Shown piece by piece: positions 26,596-37,637 of a stretch of DNA of 64,000 nucleotides. This stretch comes from Bog-532 sp963742865 (lineage in GTDB: Bacteria > Actinomycetota > Actinomycetes > Streptosporangiales > Streptosporangiaceae). The stretch is taken from NCBI GenBank assembly GCA_963742865.1, contig CAVUNW010000039.1:1-64000 (forward strand), in the 5' to 3' direction. The stretch's first letter is position 1, and every line of letters starts with the position of its first letter. The position numbers and the translations under genes are program-made. Below the pieces are notes generated by a model, which saw only the letters and a list, made by a program, of their open reading frames with translations, did no database searches and was not told where the DNA came from.

Positions 26596-26652
26596 GCCCC
26601 GCCGACCATCGGGGGCGCCCTCGGGGGGGCGAGGGCATGACCGGCGGGGCGC
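26594..26652 (+). terminator. Second inverted repeat after gadB
   Basis: GCGCCCCGCCG (26594-26604) pairs with 26642-26652, 11 bp exact, immediately after the first hairpin and sharing its last bases. The loop itself contains a smaller CGCCCTCG/CGAGGGC stem. Confidence 0.5.
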
Positions 26653-26901
26653 GCTCTGGGGCCCTTCCCGGGCAGGCGCTAGAGCCATAGCCGGGAAGAG
26701 CCACCTAAAGAATCGGCGACCGGCCTGACCGTTTGCTGAGAATTGCCTCCTGCTAGCCTGTATCTTACTGGTAAGTAACCTCTGTGGCAATTGAGCACAG
26801 AATGGCAGTCCAGGCGCGGGGCAGCGCGGACGGGACAGGCCGGCGCGGGAATGCCGGCGCCGGGCCGGGATATGCTCCCGGCCCGGCATCGTTTAGCCCG
26901 G
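26653..26901. other. Intergenic between gadB and glgX
   Basis: Region between two convergent genes. Apart from the TTACT palindrome at 26765, I see no supported feature. The frames at about 26784-27089 (plus strand) are proline/glycine/arginine-rich and run into the 3' end of glgX, so I do not call them. Confidence 0.45.
26765..26778. promoter_or_regulatory. TTACT-N4-AGTAA palindrome, TetR-operator-like
   Basis: TTACTGGTAAGTAA in a locally AT-rich stretch. The form is typical of TetR-family operators, but no gene starts nearby on either strand, so its target is unclear. Confidence 0.35.
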
Positions 26902-29071
<2,170 letters not shown>

Positions 29072-29075
<4 letters not shown>

Positions 29076-31818
29076 GACTGAGCCTTTCCGGCCAGGTCGC
29101 GCAGGACGTCGCCGAGTGCCGGGACGCCGCCGTGGCGGCGCAGGATCACGTCGGCGATCAGGCCGGTCCAGCCGGTCTGGTGGAAGGCGCCGATCGCGGC
29201 GCCGTTGTCGCCGTGGAAGTACTCGCTGAAGATCAGGTTGTCCTTCCAGGCCGGGTCGGTCTGCATCTTCTCGGTCCCGCCGAAGCAGGGCCGCCGCCCG
29301 TCCGCGTCCCTGATGAACAGGGAGATCAGCCGGTCCTGCAGGTCCGCGATGATCAGGTCCAGGGTGAGCCGCTTGCCCGACCCGGTCGGGTACTCGATCT
29401 CGAAGTCACCGCCGTAGAACCGGTGGTAGCGCTCCAGTGATTCGACCAGCAGGTAGTTCACCGGCATCCAGATCGGGCCGCGCCAGTTGGAGTTGCCGCC
29501 GAACATGGAGGTGGTCGACTCGGCCGGCTCATAGTCGATGGAGGACTGGTAGCCCTCGGCGTCGAACTGGTACGGGTGATCGCGGTGGTAGGCCGACAGC
29601 GCCGCGCAGCCCGTGCGGGGACAGGAACTCGCTCTCATCGAACAGCTTGGCGAACAAACGCTCCAGCTGGGCGGGCCGGGCCACCGACAGCAGCAGCCGC
29701 TGCCCGGCCCCCTCACCACGCAGCTGCGGGTGCTCGGCCAGCTTCGCCGGGTCCCCGGCGCCCTCCTTCCGCAGGAAACTTGTGAAGTTCTTGTTCATGG
29801 ACAGCGCGTTGTTCAGCATGGCGCGGTCGATGACCATGGCGGCCAGCGCCGGGATGATGCCGACCACGGAGTGGGTCTTGACCGGGACGCTGTAGCCGGA
29901 CGGGGTGACCAGCCGGTCGTAGAACAGCCCGTCGGTGTCGTCCCACAGGCCCTGCTCGTCCAGGGCGGTGCGGATGCCCGCGAAATGCTCCAGGAACTTC
30001 AGCACCAGATCCTGGGCTTTGCGGTTGCCGGACCACTGCAGGGCGGCCGCGATGGTACCCAGGGCCAGCGCGTAGGCGCCCATCCAGCCGGTGGCGTCGG
30101 ACTGCTCCAGGGTGTAACCGGCGGGCAGGTGCGAGCGGTCGATCGGGCCGATGTTGTCCAGGCCGAGGAAGCCGCCCTCGAACACGTTGTTCCCGTTGGA
30201 GTCCTCGCGGTTGACCCACCAGGTGAAGTTGACCAGCAGCTTGTCGAACACCCGGGACAGGAAGTCGATGTCGCGGGCGCCGTCGATGCCGAACACCTGC
30301 AGCGCCGCCCAGCCGTGCACCGGCGGGTTCACATCGCCGAAGTCCCACTCATACGCCGGCAGCGCCCCCTGCGGGTGCTGGAACCACTCCCGGCAGATCA
30401 AGATCAGCTGGTACTTGGCGAACGCCGGGTCCAGGTGCGCCAGCGGGACCGTGTGGAAGGCCAGGTCCCAGGCGGCGAACCACGGGTACTCCCACTTGTC
30501 CGGCATCGAGATGATGTCGAACCCGTCGAAGTTGCGCCACTTGGAGTTCCGCCCATGCTTGCGCACCTCCGGCGGGGTCGGCTGGGTCGGGTCGCCGTCC
30601 AGCCACCGGGCGACGTCGTAGTAGAACAGCTGCTTGCTCCACAGCATCCCCGCCGAGGCCTGCCGCAGCACCAGCGCCTCATCCGCGCTCGCGCCGGCCG
30701 GCGTCAGCTCGGCGTAGAACTCATCCGCCTCAGCCTTGCGCTGGGCCATCACCTGATCGAAGTCCTTGCCAAGCGCGGTCGCCGCCTTGGCCGGCGCCTT
30801 GGCTGACGACTTGGCCGGCGCCGCCGGCGACTGGCCGGAGCCGGAGCCGCAGCTCGGCGGTCTGCCCGGCCGGGACGGTGACCTGGTACCAGAACGCGCA
30901 CTTGGTCCCGGTGCCGACGGGATTGACCGTGGCCGCACCGTGGATCACGTGATCGTTGATGCCGTCCTTGGGATAGGGCGTGACCGGTTCGCCGCCGTAC
31001 AGCCCGGCAAAGTCGGTCTCGTTCTCGCAGAACAGCAGCTGCGGGCCGGCCCCGTCCGGGCCAGCCGCGGCGAGCAGCTCCAGCGTGCCCGCGAACGGAT
31101 GGTCGATCGTGACCGACCGGTCCCCGGAGGCCCGCAGCCCCGGCCGGGGCTCCGTCGTCTCCGTGTCCCAGGACCAGGTGTTGCGGAACCACGCGGTCGG
31201 CAGCACATGCAGCGTGCTGGCCTCCGGCCCGGCGTTGGTGACCTGGATGGCCATCAGCAGATCATCCGGGCTGGCCTTGGCGTAGTGCACCTCGGTGATC
31301 CAGTACCGGTCACCGTCGAACGCGCCGGTATCCAGCAGCTCATACTCCGGCTCGTACCGGCTGCGGCGGGCATTGGTGTCGATCAGGTCCTGATACGGGT
31401 ACGCGCTCTGCGGGTAGTGGTACCGCCACCGGTTCCAGGCGTGGCTGGGCAGCGCATCCAGGTACCACCAGTACTCCTTCACATCCTCACCGTGGTTGCC
31501 CTGCGGGCCGGTCAGCCCGAACGCGCGCTCCTTCAGGATCGGGTCCCGCCCGTTCCACAGCGCCAGGCCCAGGCACAGCCGCTGCTCGATATCACAGAAC
31601 CCGGCCAGCCCGTCCTCGCCCCACCGGTAGGCCCGGGACCGGGCCTGATCGTGCGGCAGGGAATCCCACGCGTTACCGTCGGCGCTGTAATCCTCCCGCA
31701 CCGTGCCCCACTGCCGCTCGCTCACATACGGCCCCCAGCGGTACCACTCGGTACCCGGCGCCCGCAGCCCGTCCTCCAGCCGCCCGAACGTAGCCACCCG
31801 ATCCCGCTCAGCGCTCAT
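29072..31818 (-). CDS. GH63/MGH1-type glucosidase, interrupted by two single-base frameshifts
   Basis: Large alpha-glycosidase of about 914 residues once corrected. The N-terminal beta-domain (WYRWGPYVSERQWGTVREDY, ALWNGRDPILKERAFGLTG) is followed by a long linker rich in Ala/Lys/Pro and the (alpha/alpha)6 domain: EYPWFAAWDLAFHTVPLAH, LPAYEWDFGDVNPPVHGWA, EGGFLGLDNIGPIDRS and SNWRGPIWMPVNYLLVESL. This is the MGH1-like/GH63 arrangement found in mannosylglycerate or alpha-glucoside hydrolases. Frame changes occur near 30836 and near 29602. I start at ATG 31818 (MSAERDR; AAGGGG upstream) rather than 31848. It is followed by glgX through an ATGA overlap. The substrate is uncertain. Confidence 0.78.
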
Positions 31819-31949
31819 TGCCGACCCCTTCGCATTGATATACGGCAATCAGTGGGCGCCGACCTCCAGAGCAGACCTAATCGTGGCGTGAACTGACGTT
31901 CATGGCCGGTCCCAATGCCTTTCTACGCCGATAGCCAGCATCGGCTCAT

Positions 31950-31966
31950 CACCTTCTGGGGGTGAT
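31950..31966. promoter_or_regulatory. Island palindrome copy, one mismatch (TCACCT-TCTGG-GGGTGA)
   Basis: Lies in the divergent region between the GH63-glgX unit (131 bp) and the antiporter (94 bp). Symmetry continues outward by two bases (CATCACC...GGTGATG). Confidence 0.7.
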
Positions 31967-32060
31967 GATTGCGGCCTCGAATTCGGCCACATTTGTGACG
32001 TGAGCTAGCGGCAGGTGAACGGCTGGCTATTTAACGGCCGACGGGCGATCGGAGGCTGGC

Positions 32061-33443
32061 GTGACGACAGCACAGATCCTTGTCGGGTTCGGCCTGATCA
32101 TCCTGCTGGCGGTCGGCTCACAGGTGGTGGCCAGCCGGCTCCGCATTCCCGCGCTCATCGTGCTGCTGCCGGCCGGTTTCACCGCGGGCGCGCTGACGGG
32201 TGACGTCAACCCGCAGCACCTGCTCGGAGCGGCGTTCCAGCCGCTGGTGTCCTTGTCGGTGGCGGTCATCCTCTACGACGCGGGCCTGGGCCTGGACCTG
32301 CGCAAACTAACGGGTCATACCCGCAAGGTGGTGATCCGCCTGATCGTCCTCGGGGTGCCGATCACCTGGGTGCTGGCCGCGGCGGTGGCCGCGCCGCTGC
32401 TCGGCATGTCGCGCGGAGCGGCGGTGATGCTCGGCATCATCCTCGTCGTCTCCGGACCGACGGTCGTGGGACCGCTGCTCCGTTTCGTCCGGCCAACGGA
32501 ACGGCTGCAGCGCGTCCTGATCTGGGAAGGATCATTGATCGACCCGGTCGGCGGCATCCTCGGCGCGCTGGTGTTTCACGCCGTCATCGCGAGTACCCGC
32601 CGGGGCCCAGGCAGTCAGCTGGGGCAATTCGCGCTCAGTCTGGGAGTTGGCCTGGCCGGCGGCCTGATCGGCACCGCGCTGCTCTGGCTGCTGCTGCGCA
32701 AACTCCGGCTGGGCGAGGTGCTCGGCACCAGCGCGCAGCTCGCCGCGGTGGTCGCGGTCGCGGCCGGGTGCGACGCTCTCCGTGACGACACCGGGCTCAT
32801 CGCGGCGATCTTCATGGGTCTCGCCGCCGCCAATCTGCGGGGCTTTGACATCCCGGCCCGCCGCCCATTTTTCGAGACCCTCGTTCAGCTCATTATTGGC
32901 GTTTTGTTCATTTCTATTTCCGCTACCGTAACCCCGCAGTCACTCCGGCACCTGATATTGCCCACGCTCGCCCTGGTCGCGGTCCTGGTTATTGTGGCCC
33001 GGCCCATCGTGGCCTTCACATCCACGCTGAGAACGGACCTCACACAAGGCGAGCGCGCGTTCGTCGGCTGGATGGCCCCGCGCGGGATTGTCGCCGCCGC
33101 CACGGCCTCGACGTTCACGGCGGGCCTGGTGGCCAAGGGCATCGGCGGCGCGTCCAAGATCCTGCCCGCCACCTTCCTCGTGATCGTGGCCACGGTGACC
33201 CTGTACGGCCTGACCGCGGCGCCAGTGGCCCGGCGGCTGCACGGCGCGCGCATCGTCGCGCAGCGCGCGGGCGCTGGGCTAGCCGCCGGGCACGACCTGC
33301 TGTTCCTGGTGCGCGCGGACGGCCAGCTGGCGGCGGTCACCCGGGCCGGTACGCCGGCGCCGCAGGCCGGCGACACCATGGTGTCCCTGGGGCCCGTGCC
33401 GGTGCCGGTGGCGCCAGGCACGGACGGCCGACGGCCGCAATGA
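32061..33443 (+). CDS. Cation/proton antiporter (CPA family, NhaP-like)
   Basis: Membrane antiporter of 460 residues with about 12 helices, exchanging Na+ or K+ for protons. Family features are ILYDAGLGLDLRKL, VVSGPTVVGPLLRFVRPTER, the ion-site motif EGSLIDPVGGILGA and GWMAPRGIVAAATAS. The C-terminal 50 residues (HDLLFLVRADGQLAAVTRAG, then GDTMVSLGP) look like a shortened TrkA-C/RCK-type ligand domain. GTG 32061 is the start. It is divergent from the glycosidases across a shared operator. In this neighbourhood a role in pH or ion homeostasis is likely. Confidence 0.87.
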   Translation: MTTAQILVGFGLIILLAVGSQVVASRLRIPALIVLLPAGFTAGALTGDVNPQHLLGAAFQPLVSLSVAVILYDAGLGLDLRKLTGHTRKVVIRLIVLGVPITWVLAAAVAAPLLGMSRGAAVMLGIILVVSGPTVVGPLLRFVRPTERLQRVLIWEGSLIDPVGGILGALVFHAVIASTRRGPGSQLGQFALSLGVGLAGGLIGTALLWLLLRKLRLGEVLGTSAQLAAVVAVAAGCDALRDDTGLIAAIFMGLAAANLRGFDIPARRPFFETLVQLIIGVLFISISATVTPQSLRHLILPTLALVAVLVIVARPIVAFTSTLRTDLTQGERAFVGWMAPRGIVAAATASTFTAGLVAKGIGGASKILPATFLVIVATVTLYGLTAAPVARRLHGARIVAQRAGAGLAAGHDLLFLVRADGQLAAVTRAGTPAPQAGDTMVSLGPVPVPVAPGTDGRRPQ

Positions 33444-33649
33444 GCTTTCACGTGCGCAACGCGATCATGGGCGTGGCGCTCGGCCTCGACAAGCGGGACA
33501 GGCGCCCCGTCCTTCGCGGCACCCTTGCCCTGCTCGCCGGGTTCTCAGCGGCCATCGTCATCACCGTGCGCGCGACGGGAGAGGACGGCCGCGCACAGCA
33601 CCGCCTGGTTAGCCCCCGGGCGCGGCCACGAGGTGCAGGCGGGCGATGA
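33440..33649 (+). CDS. Possible small protein coupled to the antiporter
   Basis: 69 codons. The ATG overlaps the antiporter stop (ATGA), and one hydrophobic stretch (GTLALLAGFSAAIVITV) follows a charged N-terminus. No family recognised. The last 41 bp overlap the convergent gluconokinase gene, and the tail is arginine-rich. Translational coupling and a membrane helix favour a real gene; lack of homology argues against it. Confidence 0.35.
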   Translation: MSFHVRNAIMGVALGLDKRDRRPVLRGTLALLAGFSAAIVITVRATGEDGRAQHRLVSPRARPRGAGGR

Positions 33650-34133
33650 TCGTGGCCACCAGTTCCTCCGGCGTGCCATCGGCCGATATGACCAGCGCGT
33701 TTTCGGCCGGGGCCGGCAGTTCCAGGTCGCCGAACTGCGAATCCGCGAGCTGCGCGGGGAAGAAATGCCCGGGCCGGGCGGCGAGCCTGGTCCGGTTCAG
33801 GTCGTGGCTGACGTTCAGGAACACCAACCGCGCGGCGGGCCGCCCGTCCAGGAGCACCGCGCGGTAGGCGCGCTTGAGGGCCGAACACGCGACGACGCCA
33901 GCCTCGCCGGCCGCGTCGCGCTCATCCATCCAGGCGCCGATCGCGTCCAGCCAGGGCCACCGGTCGTCGTCGGTCAGCGGCGTCCCGGCGGCCATCTTGG
34001 CCACGTTAGCCGCCGGGTGAAAGGAATCGCCGTCGGCGAAGGCCCAGCCGAGCCGGCCCGCCAGCAGGGCACCAACCGTCGACTTCCCGCTGCCCGATAC
34101 ACCGGACACCACGATGAGGATGGTGCCCGTCAT
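33609..34133 (-). CDS. gntK: Gluconokinase
   Basis: Phosphorylates gluconate to 6-phosphogluconate, feeding the pentose-phosphate pathway. P-loop kinase of 174 residues: VVSGVSGSGKSTVGALLA (Walker A), FADGDSFHPAANVAKM (gluconate site), PLTDDDRWPWL and CSALKRAYRAVL, then VFLNVS and ARPGHFFPAQLADSQF, all standard for GntK. ATG 34133. An operator copy lies 66 bp upstream, so this sugar-acid kinase seems to belong to the island regulon although no gluconate transporter is nearby. Confidence 0.93.
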   Translation of the reverse strand: MTGTILIVVSGVSGSGKSTVGALLAGRLGWAFADGDSFHPAANVAKMAAGTPLTDDDRWPWLDAIGAWMDERDAAGEAGVVACSALKRAYRAVLLDGRPAARLVFLNVSHDLNRTRLAARPGHFFPAQLADSQFGDLELPAPAENALVISADGTPEELVATIIARLHLVAAPGG

Positions 34134-34199
34134 GACCGGCCTCCCGCGGTGTTCTGCTGTCCTGGAGGAGCACGCTGCCCCCGAGGCCCCGGGCCCGCA

Positions 34200-34216
34200 T
34201 CACCCGTGCGGGGTGG
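34200..34216. promoter_or_regulatory. Island palindrome copy, one mismatch (TCACCC-GTGCG-GGGTGG)
   Basis: 66 bp upstream of gntK on the minus strand. One mismatch at the last base of the right arm. Confidence 0.65.
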
Positions 34217-34251
34217 TCTGGGGGGGTGAGGCGATCCGGCCGAACCGGCCG

Positions 34252-34491
34252 CTACTCAGTGGCTGGGGGCTCACTCCGCGGAACCGGACCGTGCAGACGG
34301 CGTATCTCCACGACCTGCACGCCCAGCATTTCGAGCCTGGCCAAGAGGCCGTGCAGTGCGGCCTGATCGGGCAGCTGGCCGTGCAGCACCGTTTCCACCG
34401 GTTCTACGGAGGCGACCAGGTCCTCGAAGTCGAGCAGGGCCTCTGGCGGGACGATTCCGGTGATCCGGATCTCGTAAGAGGAAGATGTCAC
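34252..34491 (-). CDS. Small protein of unknown function
   Basis: 79 residues from GTG 34491 (a GGGGGCCCGG run precedes it); an alternative TTG start at 34503 would add four residues. The sequence YEIRITGIVPPEALLDFEDL, then GQLPDQAALHGLLARLEMLGVQVVEIRRL reads as beta-alpha-beta-alpha with the C-terminal pattern of a small ligand or ACT-like fold, but I cannot name a family. It lies alone between ClC and gntK with a degenerate operator 72 bp upstream. Confidence 0.6.
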   Translation of the reverse strand: MTSSSYEIRITGIVPPEALLDFEDLVASVEPVETVLHGQLPDQAALHGLLARLEMLGVQVVEIRRLHGPVPRSEPPATE

Positions 34492-34563
34492 CCGGGCCCC
34501 CAATCAATGAGAGATGGCGGTGCCGGTCCACCTCTATAGTGCGATGGCCCAGCCCGCGGCGCG

Positions 34564-34580
34564 CCCCTCATGACGGGTGA
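34564..34580. promoter_or_regulatory. Degenerate island palindrome upstream of the 79-residue gene
   Basis: The right arm GGGTGA is exact; the left arm is CCCCTC (three of six). It is included because it sits 72 bp before a start, like the stronger copies. Confidence 0.3.
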
Positions 34581-34629
34581 CTGTCCCGGCACGGACGGGG
34601 TGGTTTCCGGGCTCGTCACGACTGCGCTG

Positions 34630-35994
34630 TCAGGTCCGGAGTGCGGCCCGGGCCGGCTGGCCCGGGCCGGCGGCGGGCTCCGGGTCCGCCGCGGCGCCCC
34701 GCTCGGCGGCGGGGCTCGGGGTGAGCCGTACCGAGAGGACGTAGGCGACCACGACGGCCACGATCACCAGCGGCATGACGGCCAGGCCGTCGGAGGCCAG
34801 CAGCAGGGACGCCAGCAAGACCGAGGTCAGCGGAAGCCGGAGCATCACGACGGACATCGCGCCAATGCCCATGGCGATACCGTCGACCAGCGGCAGTCCC
34901 GGCAGGTGTGACAGCGCGACACCGCCCACCGCCCCGAGGAACAGGGCCGGGAACGTGGGGCCGCCACGGAAGCTGCTCAGCGAAAGCCCGTAGGCGATGC
35001 CCTTGCAGGCCAGGAGCAGCAGCAGCGCTCCCACGGTGTAGCTGGCGCTGCTGGAGACGAAGGGGCCGAGCGCGGACTGCCCGGAGAACAGCACCTCCGA
35101 GGAGCCTTTCCCGGTCCCGGCGGCGAAGGCGATGGCCAGCCCCGCGACGGCGAGGCCAACAAGGGGGGTGATCAGAACGATCCGCCGCTCGGCGTAGGGC
35201 CGCAGGAACAGGCCGAGCCACCGGATCGCGAGCCCGACGGGGACGGCCAGCACCCCGATCGCCAGGGCCCAGCCGAACTCTCCGAGCGTCGGCGACCCGA
35301 CGTGCGGAAGGCCGGGGATGGCCAGCGAGAACGTGCCGAGCCCGGTCCAGGCGTCGAGGCCGACGAACACGAGGGAACCGACGCCCGCGGCCAGCAGGCC
35401 GGGCACCAGGACCAGCTCCATCATCGAACCGCCCAGCCCGGTCGCCTCCATCAGCAGGAACGCTCCGGTCAGCGGCGAGCCGAGGAGGGTGCTGATGGCG
35501 GCGAAGCTGCCCGCCGCGGCCACGACGGTCTGTGTTCTGGCCGGAGTATCCCGCTTGACGAGGCGAACGGCGACGACACCCAGCCCGCCGCCGAGGGCGA
35601 TCAGCGGCGCCTCGGGCCCGAGCACCACGCCCAGGCACAGGGTCGCGAAGGCGGCCAGGACGATGCCGGGAAGCTCGATGGGCGAGGGCGGCCCCGCGCC
35701 CGCCTTGAATCCGTCCGCGGGTGAATGGCCGCCCTTGCCGGGCAGATAGCGGATGGTCAGCGCCACCAGCACCCCAGCCAGCAGCAGCGGCGGAATGGGC
35801 CACCACAGTGGCTCGGCGTGGAAACCCAGGCCCTTGGGCAGGTCAGTGAAGATCCACCCCTGCATCTTGCTGACCAGGGCGAGGAAGAAGTAGGCGGCCG
35901 CCGAGATGGGCGCGCCGATGATCGCGGCCAGGACCAGCAGGGCGATATAGCTGCGGGACCGCAGCAGCGCCAGCGGATCGGGCGGGATACTCAC
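34630..35994 (-). CDS. ClC-family chloride channel or Cl-/H+ antiporter
   Basis: 454-residue membrane protein with about 12 helices. It has variants of the three chloride-site motifs: GKGGHSPADG (GxGxP position), LGPEAPLIALGGG (GREGP, gating glutamate kept) and FRGGPTFPALFLGAVGG (GxFxP position). Bacterial ClC proteins with these features are mostly Cl-/H+ antiporters supporting acid resistance. I choose GTG 35994 because AGGAGGG lies 6 bases upstream; the ATG at 36051 overlaps no signal. It is the last gene of a CMD-SHOCT-ClC unit. The C-terminus is a proline/alanine-rich cytoplasmic tail without CBS domains. Confidence 0.85.
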   Translation of the reverse strand: MSIPPDPLALLRSRSYIALLVLAAIIGAPISAAAYFFLALVSKMQGWIFTDLPKGLGFHAEPLWWPIPPLLLAGVLVALTIRYLPGKGGHSPADGFKAGAGPPSPIELPGIVLAAFATLCLGVVLGPEAPLIALGGGLGVVAVRLVKRDTPARTQTVVAAAGSFAAISTLLGSPLTGAFLLMEATGLGGSMMELVLVPGLLAAGVGSLVFVGLDAWTGLGTFSLAIPGLPHVGSPTLGEFGWALAIGVLAVPVGLAIRWLGLFLRPYAERRIVLITPLVGLAVAGLAIAFAAGTGKGSSEVLFSGQSALGPFVSSSASYTVGALLLLLACKGIAYGLSLSSFRGGPTFPALFLGAVGGVALSHLPGLPLVDGIAMGIGAMSVVMLRLPLTSVLLASLLLASDGLAVMPLVIVAVVVAYVLSVRLTPSPAAERGAAADPEPAAGPGQPARAALRT

Positions 35995-36086
35995 CGGGCT
36001 CCCTCCTGAAATCGCGCGTGGCGGTGCGAGGCGTAACTCGCGCACCGCCACGGAATCGCGAATGGACCGCGCACGCGGTCGCTGAA

Positions 36087-36380
36087 TCAGTTGCCGAGCA
36101 GCTTGGCCTTGGCCGCCGTGAACTCGTTGTCGGTCAGGGCGCCCTGCTGGTGCAGGGCGTCGAGCTGGTTCAGCTGGTCGAGCAACGACGGCCCCGCGGC
36201 CGGGGCGGGCTCCGGCGGCGCGTACGCCTGCGGAGGAGGCGCCTGCTGCTGCTGCTCGAGGTCGTCGATCCGGGCGTTCTGGTCGGCCTCCTGCGCCGAT
36301 TTGTTCGCCATGTGGCGGCCGGCCGCGTACGCGCCGCCACCTACTACCGCCGCGCGCATCAGCGGGCGCCGTCTGAACAT
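36087..36380 (-). CDS. SHOCT-domain protein
   Basis: 97 residues. An N-terminal hydrophobic/glycine segment (RAAVVGGGAYAAGRHMANK) is followed by a glutamine/proline-rich linker. The C-terminal SHOCT helix pair reads LLDQLNQLDALHQQGALTDN then EFTAAKAKLLGN. SHOCT is a short oligomerisation or protein-contact module often placed at the C-terminus of small stress proteins. ATG 36380 has AGGAGG 5 bases upstream. It lies between the carboxymuconolactone decarboxylase-like gene and the ClC gene with short gaps (46 and 92 bp), so is probably in one unit. Partner unknown. Confidence 0.85.
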   Translation of the reverse strand: MFRRRPLMRAAVVGGGAYAAGRHMANKSAQEADQNARIDDLEQQQQAPPPQAYAPPEPAPAAGPSLLDQLNQLDALHQQGALTDNEFTAAKAKLLGN

Positions 36381-36426
36381 TGCTGCCTCCTGGAGCTCAA
36401 TGGACCTGTGGTTCTGTGCGGCCGTC

Positions 36427-36786
36427 TTATACGTCGTCGGGCAGCTCGAGGCCGAGAGCCAGCATCAGCTCAGGCGCAGCCGCCATGGCCCGGGGGCCGC
36501 CAACCTGCGGCAAGATCGCGCGCAGCACGCCCATCAGGTCCTGCGCCGTGGCGCCCGCGGCCAGCGCGTTGGCGACCTGCCATATGTACGAAGCAGGCGG
36601 GGCGTCGAGGGCGATGAGCGCGGCGATCTTGACGAGCGAGAAGGTACGGGCATCCAGGCCGGTACTGGCTTGCTCGCTCTCCCGGAACGCCAGAACCTCC
36701 TCCAGGACTCTCTGGTCACCGACGGCCAAGCCGGTCAGTATGTCCACAGTCGCGGCATCGACCTCGGCCTTGACGGGCGTTGTCAT
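36427..36786 (-). CDS. Carboxymuconolactone decarboxylase-like protein without the peroxidase cysteines
   Basis: 119 residues of the CMD/AhpD fold: VKIAALIALDAPPASYIWQV then ALAAGATAQDLMGVLRAILP and PRAMAAAPELMLAL. AhpD-type peroxidases have a CxxC pair at the position of DAPPASY here, so no thiol peroxidase activity is expected. It resembles gamma-carboxymuconolactone decarboxylase, but no aromatic-degradation genes are nearby. ATG 36786. An operator copy lies 92 bp upstream, making this the first gene of the CMD-SHOCT-ClC unit. Confidence 0.8.
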   Translation of the reverse strand: MTTPVKAEVDAATVDILTGLAVGDQRVLEEVLAFRESEQASTGLDARTFSLVKIAALIALDAPPASYIWQVANALAAGATAQDLMGVLRAILPQVGGPRAMAAAPELMLALGLELPDDV

Positions 36787-36878
36787 GATCAGACTCCTTC
36801 GGTCTTCGAGCGCTGAGCGGGTGGCTCACTCCGGCCATCACCACGGCTCAACTGTCACCCCGGCCCGCGACGGGCGCG

Positions 36879-36895
36879 TCACCCGCAGCGGATGA
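36879..36895. promoter_or_regulatory. Island palindrome copy, one mismatch (TCACCC-GCAGC-GGATGA)
   Basis: 92 bp upstream of the CMD-SHOCT-ClC unit (minus strand). It also lies just past the end of the upstream GAP gene, so only one unit can use it. Confidence 0.65.
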
Positions 36896-36910
36896 TCCGG
36901 GGCCATCTGG

Positions 36911-37573
36911 TCAGCCGCTCACGAGGCCGAGGATGCCGTTGATGGCTACGATCAGGCCGCCCACGAGCAGGACGGCGATGAGTATTTTGTTGCCGTTCGC
37001 GCGCAGCCAGCCGTTGAAAGCCGTCAGGTAACGCGTCGTCACGCCGGGCGCGAAAATGTGCACCAGCAGGGGCAGCCACACGAGGGCCGCATTGATCACG
37101 ACGACGACGATGATGGCCACCGTGGTGAGCTCGACGCTGGCATTGGCCGTGGCGATCACCTGAACCGCGGCGATGAACGTGATACCCGGCGCGAACAGCA
37201 GCAGGCCAACGGCAAACGCGCTGGCCGGGGCGGGATTGGCGATCATCCTGGAGACGAGCCCCTGCTTCTGGTTCTCGGGATCGGGCAGCTTCGGCTTCCG
37301 CCGGGCGAGGAAGGCGCCGGCGGCGAGCATCAGCAGGCCGAGGCCGAGCCGCAGGCCATAGCGGGGCGTGCGCTGACTGTGGTGGCTCAGGCCGGTGTTG
37401 CGGAGAATCGCGATCACCACCAGGCCCATGATCAGGCTCATGATGATCGCGCCGGCCAGGTAGGCCGCGCCGACCAGCCGGGGCCGGGCGGAGCCAAGGT
37501 AGACGGCGGACACCAGCAGGGTGGTGGGGGACAGCGCCGCCAGCAGGGCGAGCCCGGCCGCTTGCAGGATCAC
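36911..37573 (-). CDS. GAP-family (Sap/GAP, LysE-like) membrane protein 1
   Basis: 220 residues, six hydrophobic helices. LALLAALSPTTLLVSAVYLG at the N-terminus and PASAFAVGLLLFAPGITFIAAVQVIA in the middle are typical of the GAP/Sap family, named for mycobacterial peptidoglycolipid addressing protein and sharing the LysE exporter fold. In mycobacteria GAP is linked to glycolipid transport to the surface; here the cargo is unknown. It follows a 451-residue membrane protein by 64 bp on the same strand. A second GAP gene is at 50115. Confidence 0.82.
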   Translation of the reverse strand: MILQAAGLALLAALSPTTLLVSAVYLGSARPRLVGAAYLAGAIIMSLIMGLVVIAILRNTGLSHHSQRTPRYGLRLGLGLLMLAAGAFLARRKPKLPDPENQKQGLVSRMIANPAPASAFAVGLLLFAPGITFIAAVQVIATANASVELTTVAIIVVVVINAALVWLPLLVHIFAPGVTTRYLTAFNGWLRANGNKILIAVLLVGGLIVAINGILGLVSG

Positions 37574-37637
37574 CAGCAGCGCCTTTCCGGCGATCGGCGG
37601 TCAGCGGGGTCCCGGGTCGCCCGGCCCGCCGGAGTCC

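Noticed and set aside
36855..36871. A second TCACCC at 36855
   Set aside because: The right-arm position reads CGCGAC, not GGGTGA; the true site is 24 bp further at 36879.
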